Positions 6,541 to 14,844 of a stretch of 39,650 nt of DNA are shown piece after piece. Origin of the DNA: Billgrantia azerbaijanica. Its GTDB lineage: Bacteria > Pseudomonadota > Gammaproteobacteria > Pseudomonadales > Halomonadaceae. The notes under the pieces are model-generated. The model had not been told where the DNA came from and did not search any database. It was given only the letters and a program-made list of their open reading frames with translations. The translations under genes and the position numbers were made by a program. Location of the stretch: the NCBI GenBank assembly GCA_004551485.1, contig SBLD01000024.1, forward strand, positions 1 through 39,650, given 5' to 3'. Position 1 is the first letter of the stretch. Each line of letters begins with the position of its first letter.

Positions 6541-6914
6541 GCCGAGTGGTCCCGCTCGCTGGGGCCGGAATCCGGCCTCGGCATGAGGCGCAGCATCAGC
6601 CAGAGCGTGGTCAGTACGCTGAGGCCGGTGCCCACCGCCAGGGCGACGACCACCGCCAACCAATGGCCGGCAAACTCGTCGATCACGAAGAAGATCCCCA
6701 CCACCCCGGGCATGATCAGCATGGCGAGCAGCGGTATCAGCGCCTGGCTCGCGGTCGCCACGCTCTCGTCCAGCCGCCCTTTGACGAGGAGCCAGGCCAG
6801 CAGCAGCAACAGCCCCGCCATGGCGTGGGAGATCGGAAGCGACAGCAGCTCGACGATCAGCTGACCAAGCAGCTGGAAACCGAGAAGCCAGAGGAAGCCA
6901 CGCAAGAGTGTCAT
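6537..6914 (-). CDS. cidA: CidA/LrgA family holin-like protein
   Basis: 125 residues with four hydrophobic segments (about 5-25, 28-46, 62-82 and 86-108) and a short polar C-terminus, matching the size of LrgA/CidA proteins. The motif LPISHAMAGLLLLLAWLL is typical. It would sit in the inner membrane with the LrgB-like protein encoded directly downstream. I chose the ATG at 6914 because it gives the usual family N-terminus (MTLLRGFLWLLGFQLLGQL); the ribosome-binding site is weak. LrgA and CidA cannot be told apart from sequence alone. Confidence 0.88.
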   Translation of the reverse strand: MTLLRGFLWLLGFQLLGQLIVELLSLPISHAMAGLLLLLAWLLVKGRLDESVATASQALIPLLAMLIMPGVVGIFFVIDEFAGHWLAVVVALAVGTGLSVLTTLWLMLRLMPRPDSGPSERDHSA

Positions 6915-7076
6915 GCACACACCGTCCGGAAAGTGTGGGTCATACCGCCCCGAGCACGAAGCGACGAGGCAGTGCAGGGAATGGAGCACCCTAGAGATTA
7001 TCACGCTACCGGTTGGCTGGCCGGCACGGCCCACTTCAGGAGTGCGGGGGCCGGGGAGTCACCCGGCGGCCTGCGC

Positions 7077-7697
7077 CTAGTCCCGCCGCGCCAGCAACAG
7101 CCCCATCCCCGCACTGGCGAGCAGTCCGGCACAGCTGCGGTTGAACAGTCGTCGCATGGCGGGTCGCGAGAACCACTGCCGCAGGAAGGCCCCGATGCAG
7201 GAATAGCCCGCGATGGCCACCCACTCCAGCAGCAGGAAGAGCGCGCCCAGGATCGTGAACTGCAGGGCAACGGGGCCTGCCGGGTCAACGAACTGGGGCA
7301 GGAAGGCGGTGAAGATCAGGATCGCCTTGGGATTGCCCGCCGCCAGCAGGAATTCCTGGCGTGCCAGCCCCAGCAGGCCGAGCCGTCGGCCGTCGGTGGC
7401 CAGTTCCTTCGAGGGAGCGGCGAACCACAGCTGGTAGGCCAGCCAGAACAGGTAGCCGGCCCCCAGCAGCTTGACGATCAAGAAGAGCGTCTCGGAGGCA
7501 TGCAGCACCGTCGCCAGGCCCGACGCGGCCAGCGCGATCATCACCACGAACGCCGCCAGGCGACCGACGCCGGCCAGGCAAGCCACGTCCGCGCCGTAGC
7601 GCTTGGCGTTGCTCATGGACAGCAGGTTGTTCGGGCCTGGTGCCAGGTTCAGCGCGAAGCAGGCCGGTATGAACAGCAGGAGTGTCGTCAGATCCAT
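7077..7697 (-). CDS. LysE/RhtB family amino-acid exporter
   Basis: 206 residues with about six membrane segments. The N-terminus has the family signature FALNLAPGPNNLLSMSNAKRYG, and GNPKAILIFTAFLPQF is the conserved mid-protein motif. Such proteins export amino acids or their derivatives (lysine, threonine, homoserine) by proton exchange; the substrate here cannot be read from sequence. The start has a strong ribosome-binding site (AGGGAAGGG) six bases upstream. It is transcribed alone on the minus strand, with its promoter in 7698-8336. Confidence 0.9.
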   Translation of the reverse strand: MDLTTLLLFIPACFALNLAPGPNNLLSMSNAKRYGADVACLAGVGRLAAFVVMIALAASGLATVLHASETLFLIVKLLGAGYLFWLAYQLWFAAPSKELATDGRRLGLLGLARQEFLLAAGNPKAILIFTAFLPQFVDPAGPVALQFTILGALFLLLEWVAIAGYSCIGAFLRQWFSRPAMRRLFNRSCAGLLASAGMGLLLARRD

Positions 7698-8336
7698 GTT
7701 TCCCTTCCCTGGTCGGTGCCACGAGCGACTTCACCGGACACTATCGCCGTTTCCGAGCGGAGTCCATGACCGTCCTCGATGCCCGGCGGCCAGAGCCGGG
7801 CAACACCACGCGGGATGATGCATACACCGCCTGGAAGGGGTGGGTCCATCGCCTCGAGCCGGCGGCCTCGCAACACGGTTTCCTTGTGTACCGAAGTTTC
7901 ACACCGCTTGCCCAGCGTGTGAAAAAATGTCTCATTGCGCAGTGATTCTCCCTTGTCTGGCGTGACCTACACTAAACAAGCCTAAGCCAGGCGCTCCCCG
8001 ACGGCGGTCCTGAACCCTGAGCACTGACGGCACGCTCGCCCCCGGATGAGCGCGCCAAATCTGCCCCTGCGACTTCGTCGCCCCCCCCCCTCCGAGAGGC
8101 CCCAGGCTGATGGCACGGCGACTCCCGCGACGTACGGCACCGCACCGGCGATGCGAGCCTCCGGACCTTTGACCGTCGTATCGTGACACCGTCAAGGCCC
8201 CAGCTCGCGACGATGACGTGCTGACGTGTCCCGGCGAGACAGCCGTCTGGCTCATCCCGGTATCGGGCGTCACTCGGCATCTCGGATCGACTGCCGACGA
8301 CGCCGGGTTTCTCGATACCCCCACGAGGCAAGCGCC
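7698..8336. other. Intergenic region without a recognisable gene
   Basis: This 639-base stretch separates the leftward LysE gene from the rightward small secreted protein gene and must contain both promoters. The frames within it are short and lack protein-like composition. It includes a run of exactly ten C at 8081-8090. I found no convincing RNA gene or promoter pair. Confidence 0.5.
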
Positions 8337-8573
8337 ATGAAACCCATGGTATGCGGTTCGGCCCTGATCATCGCCCTGCTGTCCGCCTCCCCCGTGCTGG
8401 CGGCAGATTCGGCGTATCTGGAAGAGCGCATGAAACGCCACAGTGAGAAGGTGGCGACATCCACCGTGATGCCGTCAGTACCATCACCCAGGGCAACCCC
8501 GGGAACCACTGCAACGCCGGCGACAGAGAAAACGCTGGAACCGGTCGGTATGCCCGATCCCTGGTGGCGCTGA
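8337..8573 (+). CDS. Small secreted hypothetical protein
   Basis: 78 residues. A clear signal peptide (about residues 1-22, positively charged start, hydrophobic core, VLAAD cleavage region) is followed by a charged YLEERMKRHSEK segment and a Pro/Thr/Ala-rich low-complexity tail ending in MPDPWWR. The ATG has GAGG eight bases upstream. A perfect terminator hairpin follows 57 bases after the stop, so this is a single-gene unit. I do not recognise the family; a small periplasmic protein is likely. Confidence 0.7.
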   Translation: MKPMVCGSALIIALLSASPVLAADSAYLEERMKRHSEKVATSTVMPSVPSPRATPGTTATPATEKTLEPVGMPDPWWR

Positions 8574-8629
8574 CGCTGCCTATGGGTGTCGCGCCCCGCC
8601 CAGGCCAGTCAACGATGACGCTTTCACCG

Positions 8630-8657
8630 CCACGGCTCACTCCGAGCCGTGGTTTTT
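8630..8657 (+). terminator. Rho-independent terminator after the small secreted protein gene
   Basis: A perfect 9-bp stem CCACGGCTC/GAGCCGTGG with loop ACTCC is followed by TTTTT. Confidence 0.93.
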
Positions 8658-8777
8658 CTTGGCGCTCCGGTCAACTGGCCCAGCGCCGTGAATCAGGCAA
8701 CGCTTGGCAGCCCTACGGCAGGCTGCGTTAAGCTGGCAGATATTGCGGCGCACAACGGCATCGGGAGCCAGCAGCCA

Positions 8778-9797
8778 ATGAGTCAGACCAAGCGCATCGA
8801 CCTCGCCCTGCAGGGCGGCGGCGCCCATGGCGCCTTCACCTGGGGCGTGCTCGATCGCCTGCTGGAGGAGCCGCGCATCGCCATCGAGGGCATCAGCGGC
8901 ACCAGCGCCGGGGCGATGAACGGCGTGGTGATCGCCGATGCCCTGGTGCGCGGCGACGAGGCCACGGCGCGGGCGGCACTGCACGACTTCTGGGCCGCGG
9001 TGAGCCGTGCCGGCATGGCGAGCCCCATTCGCCGCAGCCCGCTGGACGTGTGGCTCGGCAACTGGAGCCTCGACCACTCGCCGGGCTATGTCGCCCTGGA
9101 CCTGATGAGCCGGCTGGTGTCGCCCTACCAGTTCAATCCGCTCAACCTGAACCCGCTGCGCGACGTCGTGGCCGACCACGTCGACTTCGACCGGGTGCGT
9201 GCCTGCGAGTCGCTGACGCTGTTCGTCACGGCAACCAACGTGCGCAGCGGCAAGCAGCGCGTCTTCGCCCGCGAAGAGCTGAGCCTGGACGCGGTGATGG
9301 CCTCCGCCTGCCTGCCCTTTCTCTTCCAGGCCGTGGTGATCGACGGCGACGCCTACTGGGACGGCGGCTACATGGGCAACCCGGCGCTGCTGCCGCTGGT
9401 GGAGCAGTGCACCGCGAGCGACATCGTCATCGTGCAGATCAACCCCGTGTACCGCGATGAGTTGCCCACCACCGCCGCCGACATCCTCAACCGCTTGAAC
9501 GAGATCACCTTCAACGCCTCGCTGATCAAGGAGGTGCGCCTGCTGGCCATGCTCCAGCAGCTGCTCGACGAGCACGACGTCAGGCTGCCGGGCTACCGCG
9601 AGACGCTCTTCCACCGCATCAGCGCCGACGAGGCCCTGGCGGACCTCTCGGCGTCGAGCAAGCTGAACGCCGAGTGGGCCTTCCTGTGCCACCTGCGCGA
9701 CCGTGGCCGCGAAGCGGCGGAGGCATGGCTCGCCGAGCACTTCGACGCCCTGGGAAAGCGCTCCACGCTGGACGTGGAGAGCGTCTACCTGCACTGA
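8778..9797 (+). CDS. Patatin-like phospholipase family protein
   Basis: 339 residues. The oxyanion-hole motif GGGAHGAF (13-20), the nucleophile elbow GTSAG with Ser43 and the catalytic DGG with Asp195 form the Ser-Asp dyad of patatins. No signal peptide or outer-membrane domain is present, so a cytosolic lipid acyl hydrolase is expected; the substrate is unknown. I start at MSQTKRIDLALQGGG because an earlier in-frame start would lie inside the preceding terminator. The next gene, PIN-PhoH, is 191 bases downstream with no obvious terminator between. Confidence 0.9.
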   Translation: MSQTKRIDLALQGGGAHGAFTWGVLDRLLEEPRIAIEGISGTSAGAMNGVVIADALVRGDEATARAALHDFWAAVSRAGMASPIRRSPLDVWLGNWSLDHSPGYVALDLMSRLVSPYQFNPLNLNPLRDVVADHVDFDRVRACESLTLFVTATNVRSGKQRVFAREELSLDAVMASACLPFLFQAVVIDGDAYWDGGYMGNPALLPLVEQCTASDIVIVQINPVYRDELPTTAADILNRLNEITFNASLIKEVRLLAMLQQLLDEHDVRLPGYRETLFHRISADEALADLSASSKLNAEWAFLCHLRDRGREAAEAWLAEHFDALGKRSTLDVESVYLH

Positions 9798-9988
9798 GCG
9801 TTGAAGCCTTGGACGGACGCGCTGAAGCAGAACGGACATGCTGGTGTCAAAAAGCATGTGTTCATGTCAGGAAAAGGAGGGACTCGCCGTACGCAGGTGA
9901 CGCTGGCAGCCGAACACCGGGCTGTCATATGACGGTAAGGTGTCAGTGCCAGTGTCGAAAGTGCCGTCAACCCAGGAGCGTTGTCCCG

Positions 9989-11401
9989 ATGGTACGACTC
10001 GACAAGAAAGCCAAGCGGCTGTACGTGCTGGACACCAATGTCCTGATTCACGACCCCGCTGCCCTTTACCAGTTCGAGGAACACGAGGTGGTCATCCCGA
10101 TGACCGTGCTCGAGGAACTCGACAAGCACAAGAACGGCCTGCGCGAGATTGCCCGCACCGCCCGCCAGGTCAGCCGTACCCTCTCCGACCTGACCAATCA
10201 GGTCACCTTCGACGAAATCCAGCGTGGCATCCCCATTCCCCGCGCCGACGGCAAGAGCCTGGGGCGGCTGCGCTTCCTCTGCTACCCCGACCTCGAACCA
10301 CTCGACCACCTGGAGGACACTCCCGACAACCGCCTGCTGGCGGAAACCTGCCAGCTGCGCGACGAACGCCCCGACGCCTCGGTGATCCTGGTCTCCAAGG
10401 ACATCAACCTGCGCGTCAAGGCCGCTGCCCTGCACGTGCCGGTGGAGGACTACCTCACCGACCGCGCCTTCAGCGACAGCGATGCCATGCCCGACGGCGT
10501 GCACATCGCCACCGCTGCCGCGGGCGGCAACGGCCCCTGGGGCGAGCTCGACGTCGACGTCACCGTGGAGCGCGTCGACCACCACACCTTCTACCAGTTG
10601 GAGGGCCCCATTCCCGGCGACTGGCACCTCGGCATGCTGGTCTCCGACAGCGAGAATGGCGCCGACTTCGAGGCGATCGTGCGCGAGGTGGAACCCAATC
10701 GCGCCCGGCTGCAGCTGCTCACCAACTACCGCCACAAGGCGGGGGTATGGGGCGTGCACGCCCACGACAGCCGCCAGAACTTCGCCCTCAACCTGCTGAT
10801 GGACGACGACATCGACCTGGTGACCATCGCCGGCAGCGCCGGCACCGGCAAGACCTTCATGACGCTCGCCGCCGCCTTCCAGCAGACCCTGGACGCCAAG
10901 CGCTTCGAGCGCATCGTCTTCACCCGGGCGCCGATCTCCATGAGCGAGGACATCGGCTACCTGCCCGGCAGCGAGGAGGAGAAGATGTCGCCGTGGATGG
11001 GCGCCTTCCACGACAACATGGACAACCTGCTGCGCGACGAGCACGACGGCAGCACCAGTTGGAGCGAGGACGCCACGCGCCAGCTGCTCGGCTCGCGCGT
11101 GCAGATCCGCGCGCCCGGCTTCATGCGCGGGCGCACCCTCAACGACACCTTCCTGATCATCGACGAGGTGCAGAACTTCACGCCCAAGCAGGTCAAGTCG
11201 CTGGTGACCCGCGCCGGGCGCAACACCAAGATCGTCTGCCTGGGCAACGTGGGGCAGATCGACACACCCTACCTCACCGCCAACACCTGCGGCATGGCCG
11301 CCGTGGTCCAGCGCTTCCGCGACTGGCCGCACGCCGGTCACGTCACCCTGCGCAGCGTCGAGCGCTCGCGCCTGGCGCTCGCCGGCGAAGAGCTGCTCTG
11401 A
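9989..11401 (+). CDS. PIN-PhoH fusion ATPase/ribonuclease (PhoH2 type)
   Basis: 470 residues. The N-terminal PIN domain (about 10-140) begins with LYVLDTNVLIHDP (Asp15, nuclease acidic site) and continues with VLEELDKHKNG. The C-terminal PhoH ATPase has the Walker A GSAGTGKT at 282-289 and Walker B FLIIDEVQ with Asp392-Glu393. PhoH2 proteins of mycobacteria are RNA helicase-nucleases and form a toxin-antitoxin pair with a short upstream gene. No such small gene is evident in the 191 bases upstream, so this copy appears free-standing, as in most proteobacteria. AGGAG precedes the start. A strong hairpin terminator follows immediately. Confidence 0.95.
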   Translation: MVRLDKKAKRLYVLDTNVLIHDPAALYQFEEHEVVIPMTVLEELDKHKNGLREIARTARQVSRTLSDLTNQVTFDEIQRGIPIPRADGKSLGRLRFLCYPDLEPLDHLEDTPDNRLLAETCQLRDERPDASVILVSKDINLRVKAAALHVPVEDYLTDRAFSDSDAMPDGVHIATAAAGGNGPWGELDVDVTVERVDHHTFYQLEGPIPGDWHLGMLVSDSENGADFEAIVREVEPNRARLQLLTNYRHKAGVWGVHAHDSRQNFALNLLMDDDIDLVTIAGSAGTGKTFMTLAAAFQQTLDAKRFERIVFTRAPISMSEDIGYLPGSEEEKMSPWMGAFHDNMDNLLRDEHDGSTSWSEDATRQLLGSRVQIRAPGFMRGRTLNDTFLIIDEVQNFTPKQVKSLVTRAGRNTKIVCLGNVGQIDTPYLTANTCGMAAVVQRFRDWPHAGHVTLRSVERSRLALAGEELL

Positions 11402-11405
11402 AGCA

Positions 11406-11436
11406 GGGGCGGCGGCCAGGCCGCCGCCCCTCTCTT
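11406..11436 (+). terminator. Terminator after the PIN-PhoH gene
   Basis: A perfect 12-bp inverted repeat GGGGCGGCGGCC/GGCCGCCGCCCC with one central base begins 4 bases after the stop codon and is followed by the pyrimidine tract TCTCTT. Confidence 0.82.
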
Positions 11437-11472
11437 ATCCTGCCCCTCTCCTGTGTGATGGCCCCCTGGGCC

Positions 11473-11697
11473 TCAGCGCGCCGGGCGGTTGACGACCTCC
11501 TCGATCAACGCCTCGCGCTCGCTGCCCGGGCCCAGGCGCAGCAGCTTCTGGGCTTCGTGGTAGAGGCAGAGATAGCGCCGGCACGAGGCGCAGAACACCC
11601 GGTCGTCGGGGTTGTGCACCTGCGACGCCTTGAACAGGTGGCTGCCGCAGTCGGGACAGGCCACCGGCAGACGGAACTCCTCGGACAGGTCTGGCAT
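11473..11697 (-). CDS. Small zinc-ribbon protein
   Basis: 74 residues. CPDC (Cys14, Cys17) and CASC (Cys36, Cys39) form a zinc ribbon, followed by a helical, charged tail. AGGAGG lies eight bases before the ATG at 11697; a GTG two codons earlier is too close to that site. No function is known to me. The gene is 93 bases downstream of trpB on the same strand and may be co-transcribed with it. Confidence 0.78.
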   Translation of the reverse strand: MPDLSEEFRLPVACPDCGSHLFKASQVHNPDDRVFCASCRRYLCLYHEAQKLLRLGPGSEREALIEEVVNRPAR

Positions 11698-11790
11698 GGT
11701 CACGACCTCCTCGCTCTCCAGCGGAAAGTATACGACACGACCTTGGGACGCCCGCCGGCCGACTCAACCCCTGCCGGTCGACGCTCGCCG

Positions 11791-12993
11791 TTACAGCGCC
11801 AGCTTGTCGGCGACGTAATCGGCGTCCTTGTCGCCACGCCCCGAGAGGTTGACCAGGATGTGCCGGTCGGCCGGCAGGCTGGGCGCGGTGCGCATCGCCC
11901 AGGCCACGGCGTGGGCGCTCTCCAGCGCGGGAATGATCCCCTCGACGCGGGAGAGGGTCAGGAAAGCGTCCAGGCACTCGTCGTCGCTGGCCGTCTCGTA
12001 GTCGACGCGCCCCACCTCCTTGAGGTAGCTGTGCTGCGGCCCCACGCCCGGGTAGTCGAGCCCCGAGGCGATGGAGTGCACCGGCATGGGGTTGCCGGCC
12101 TCGTCCTCGAGCACGTAGCAGGCCATGCCGTGGATCTCGCCGGGCTTGCCCAGCGTCAGGGTCGCCGAGTGGCGCGGCGTGTCGAGGCCCTCGCCGGCCG
12201 GCTCCACGCCGACCAGGTGCACGTCGGCGTCGTCGAGGAAGGCGGTGAACATGCCGATGGCGTTGGAGCCGCCGCCGACGCAGGCGGTGACGTGGTCGGG
12301 CAGCCGGCCGTGGCGCTCGACGAACTGGGCGCGCGCCTCGCGGCCGATGATCGACTGGAAGTCGCGCACCATCTTCGGAAAGGGATGCGGGCCCACCACC
12401 GAGCCGATGGCGTAGATGAAGTGCTGCGGGTCCTTGAGGTACTCCTCGAAGGCGCTGTCCACGGCGTCCTTGAGCGTCGCCGTGCCGCGGGTCACCGGGA
12501 TGAGCTCGGCACCCAGGATCTTCATCTTGGTGACGTTGGGGTGCTCCTTCTCGATGTCCACCTGGCCCATGTGGATCTCGCAGGGGATGCCCACCAGCGC
12601 GCAGGCGGTGGCCAGCGCCACGCCGTGCTGGCCGGCGCCGGTCTCGGCGATCACCTTGGTCTTGCCCATGAACTTGGCGAGCAGCGCCTCGCCGAGGCAG
12701 TGGTTGATCTTGTGCGCGCCGGTGTGGTTGAGGTCTTCGCGCTTGAGGTGGATCTGCGCGCCGCCGAGCTTCGCGGAGAGCCGCCGGGCATGGAAGATCG
12801 GGCTCGGGCGGCCCACGTAGTCGGCGAACAGCTCGGCGAGTTCGTCCTGGAAATCCTCGCGGACGCGGATCTCCTCATAGGCGGCATCGATCTCGTCCAT
12901 GATCCGCTTGAGCTCGGGCGGGATGAACTGACCGCCGAAGCGACCGAAGAAACCCTGGGCATCGGGCAGGCTGGCAAAGGGCGACTGACTCAT
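11791..12993 (-). CDS. trpB: Tryptophan synthase beta chain, stand-alone
   Basis: 400 residues, typical TrpB length. It converts indole plus serine to tryptophan with [18 protein letters not shown] contains the PLP lysine (Lys95), AETGAGQHG is the conserved loop, [11 protein letters not shown] the phosphate-binding site, and [10 protein letters not shown] the C-terminal signature. No trpA gene adjoins it; neighbours are a zinc-ribbon gene and a UbiA-family gene. It may be the single TrpB whose TrpA lies elsewhere, or a second copy salvaging free indole. The start MSQSPFASL is chosen for its AGGA at nine bases; an upstream ATG at 13032 would add 13 residues. Confidence 0.93.
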   Translation of the reverse strand: MSQSPFASLPDAQGFFGRFGGQFIPPELKRIMDEIDAAYEEIRVREDFQDELAELFADYVGRPSPIFHARRLSAKLGGAQIHLKREDLNHTGAHKINHCLGEALLAKFMGKTKVIAETGAGQHGVALATACALVGIPCEIHMGQVDIEKEHPNVTKMKILGAELIPVTRGTATLKDAVDSAFEEYLKDPQHFIYAIGSVVGPHPFPKMVRDFQSIIGREARAQFVERHGRLPDHVTACVGGGSNAIGMFTAFLDDADVHLVGVEPAGEGLDTPRHSATLTLGKPGEIHGMACYVLEDEAGNPMPVHSIASGLDYPGVGPQHSYLKEVGRVDYETASDDECLDAFLTLSRVEGIIPALESAHAVAWAMRTAPSLPADRHILVNLSGRGDKDADYVADKLAL

Positions 12994-13161
12994 GTTGGCG
13001 ATCCTGACAGGCTTGCGTGACGAAACGGTCATGTCATCCTGCCCCGCCGCCGCGCCGCTGTCGAGGCGACCTTGGCCGAGCCCGGGCTTGGTCCGACACG
13101 TCGGCGAACGACGGCCAGGCAAGGCGAAATCGGTCGAAAAAGCGGCGCTTACGGGCCAAGC

Positions 13162-14088
13162 CTAGGCCGCCAGCCACAGCCCCAGGTTCAGCAGCGCCAG
13201 GCTCGCCAGCAGCATCGCCACGTTGACGCCGAGCAGCGGCAGCAGCGGCGCCCGCTCCCCCGTCTCCACCGTGGCCGGCAGGCGCCACAGCCCGCGCGCC
13301 AGCCAGAGCGCCGCGGGCAGCGCCAGCCACATCAGCCAGGCGGCGGCCGGCAGGGCACCGCCCCACCAGGCCAGCGGGATCACCAGGAAGGCGGCCAGCA
13401 CCAGGGCCGCCACCAGCCGCGCCGCCCGACGGGCGCCCAAGGCGATGGCCAGGTGGTAGCGGCCGACGCGGCGATCCGCCGCGACGTCCGGCAGCTGGTT
13501 GGCGAGCAGCAGCGCACTGACCAGCAGCGTGGGCGGCAGCGACACCGCCACGGCCGTCGCCGAGACGCTGCCGGTGAGCGCCTGGTAGGCGCCCACCACC
13601 ATCAGGGTGCCGAAGCCCACCCCGGGGGCCAGCAGGCACAGCCAGGGGCGGCGCGTCAGCCAGCCGGTATAGGCGACCACCAGCCCCACCCCGGCGAGGC
13701 CATAGAGCAGCATGACCGGGCCGGCCCGCCACACGAACCAGGCGCCGATGGCCACCACCGCCGCCAGGCAGCCGTGCGCGGCGAGGCGCACGGCGCCAGC
13801 CGCCCCGGGCCGCTCGACCAGCGCGCCGCTGCCACCGGAGAAGGGCGTGCGCTCGGTGAGGGCATCCAGGCCGCTGGCGAAGTCGTGATGCTCGTTGAAG
13901 AGGTTCACCGCGACGTGGGCGAGCAGCGCGGCCAGCAGCACCAGCAGGATGTCGGCCGCGGCCGGCGCATGGCCGTCGACCCAGGCGCTGGTCACCGCCA
14001 GGCCGGCGCACAGCGGCGCCAGCACCAGGAAAGGCGGCCGCGCACTGCGCCAGCAGGCCTGGAGATGGTCGGCGGTGCTCGGGGGCAT
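13162..14088 (-). CDS. UbiA-family prenyltransferase (MenA-like)
   Basis: 308 residues with about eight or nine membrane segments. The first Asp-rich motif is NEHHDFASGLD (65-75) and the second NQLPDVAADRR (198-207), the spacing of the 1,4-dihydroxy-2-naphthoate prenyltransferase branch. The first motif has NE where ND is usual. These enzymes attach a polyprenyl chain to an aromatic acceptor in the membrane. No other menaquinone or ubiquinone gene is nearby, so the acceptor is unknown. AGGGA precedes the ATG at 14088. The esterase gene ends 23 bases upstream, suggesting one operon. Confidence 0.87.
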   Translation of the reverse strand: MPPSTADHLQACWRSARPPFLVLAPLCAGLAVTSAWVDGHAPAAADILLVLLAALLAHVAVNLFNEHHDFASGLDALTERTPFSGGSGALVERPGAAGAVRLAAHGCLAAVVAIGAWFVWRAGPVMLLYGLAGVGLVVAYTGWLTRRPWLCLLAPGVGFGTLMVVGAYQALTGSVSATAVAVSLPPTLLVSALLLANQLPDVAADRRVGRYHLAIALGARRAARLVAALVLAAFLVIPLAWWGGALPAAAWLMWLALPAALWLARGLWRLPATVETGERAPLLPLLGVNVAMLLASLALLNLGLWLAA

Positions 14089-14111
14089 GCGGCGTCCCTG
14101 CCGGCCGGGCC

Positions 14112-14780
14112 TCACCGGGCCAGGCGCTCGGAGAGCCAGCGGCCGATGTCGGCGACCTGCTCGGGACAGACCGCATGGGCCATGGGGTAGCGGCGGTAGT
14201 TGGCCGGATGGCCCAGTTCCCGGACCTTCTCGTAGCCGGCGCGCCCCAGCGCCTCGGGTACCACCGGGTCGAAGCTGCCGTGGTGCACCTCGATGGGCAG
14301 CTCGCGATTGGCATCGGCGAGCCGAATCGAGTCGGCGGTGGCGAAGTAGGTGGACATGGCCAGCAGGCCGCCGAGCGGGGCCTCGAAGGAGAGCGCCGCC
14401 TCGTAGGCCACGGCGCCGCCCTGGGAGAAGCCGGCGAGGATGATGCGCCGGCTGTCGATGCCCTTGGCGATCTGCTCGCGCACCAGCTCCTGGATGCGCC
14501 CGGCGGAGTCGCGCAGCTGCGGCTCGTCGACGCGGCGGTCGAGGCTCATCTCCTGGATGTCGTACCAGGCCGGCATCACCATGCCGCCGTTGATGGTCAC
14601 CGGCAGGCGCGGTGCGTGGGGCAGGATGAAGCGCACCTGGGCATCGCGCGGCAGCTCGAGCGCCGGCACCAGCGGCTCGAAGTCGTGGCCGTCCGCACCC
14701 AGGCCGTGGAGGATGAACACGCAGGCGTCGGCGGGACGGCCGTCCTGGGGCTCGATGATCAGTTCGCCGGGTTGGCTCAT
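14112..14780 (-). CDS. Carboxylesterase/phospholipase family alpha/beta hydrolase
   Basis: 222 residues, matching the EstB/acyl-protein-thioesterase-like family. FILHGLGADGHD (22-33) supplies the oxyanion hole, GFSQGG the nucleophile Ser119, GSFDPVVP Asp171 and YPMAHAVC His202. No signal peptide is present, so a cytosolic broad-specificity esterase is expected. The ribosome-binding site is weak. The gene lies between the SLC13 permease gene (64 bases upstream) and the UbiA-family gene (23 bases downstream) on the same strand. Confidence 0.92.
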   Translation of the reverse strand: MSQPGELIIEPQDGRPADACVFILHGLGADGHDFEPLVPALELPRDAQVRFILPHAPRLPVTINGGMVMPAWYDIQEMSLDRRVDEPQLRDSAGRIQELVREQIAKGIDSRRIILAGFSQGGAVAYEAALSFEAPLGGLLAMSTYFATADSIRLADANRELPIEVHHGSFDPVVPEALGRAGYEKVRELGHPANYRRYPMAHAVCPEQVADIGRWLSERLAR

Positions 14781-14844
14781 GACAGGGTCTCGCGTTCGCT
14801 GGAAAGCCGACACCCTACCGCAAACGCCCGACGACGACGAGACG

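Noticed and set aside
5830-6918. LrgB fused to an extra N-terminal domain
   Set aside because: The extension is the out-of-frame reading of the cidA-like gene; the ATGA overlap marks the true start.
8637-9857. Long antisense frame over the patatin gene
   Set aside because: It is a shadow frame typical of high GC DNA; it is His/Gln/Val/Gly-rich without any recognisable domain. The same applies to long antisense frames over phoH, trpB, glpD, mmsA and the GMC gene.
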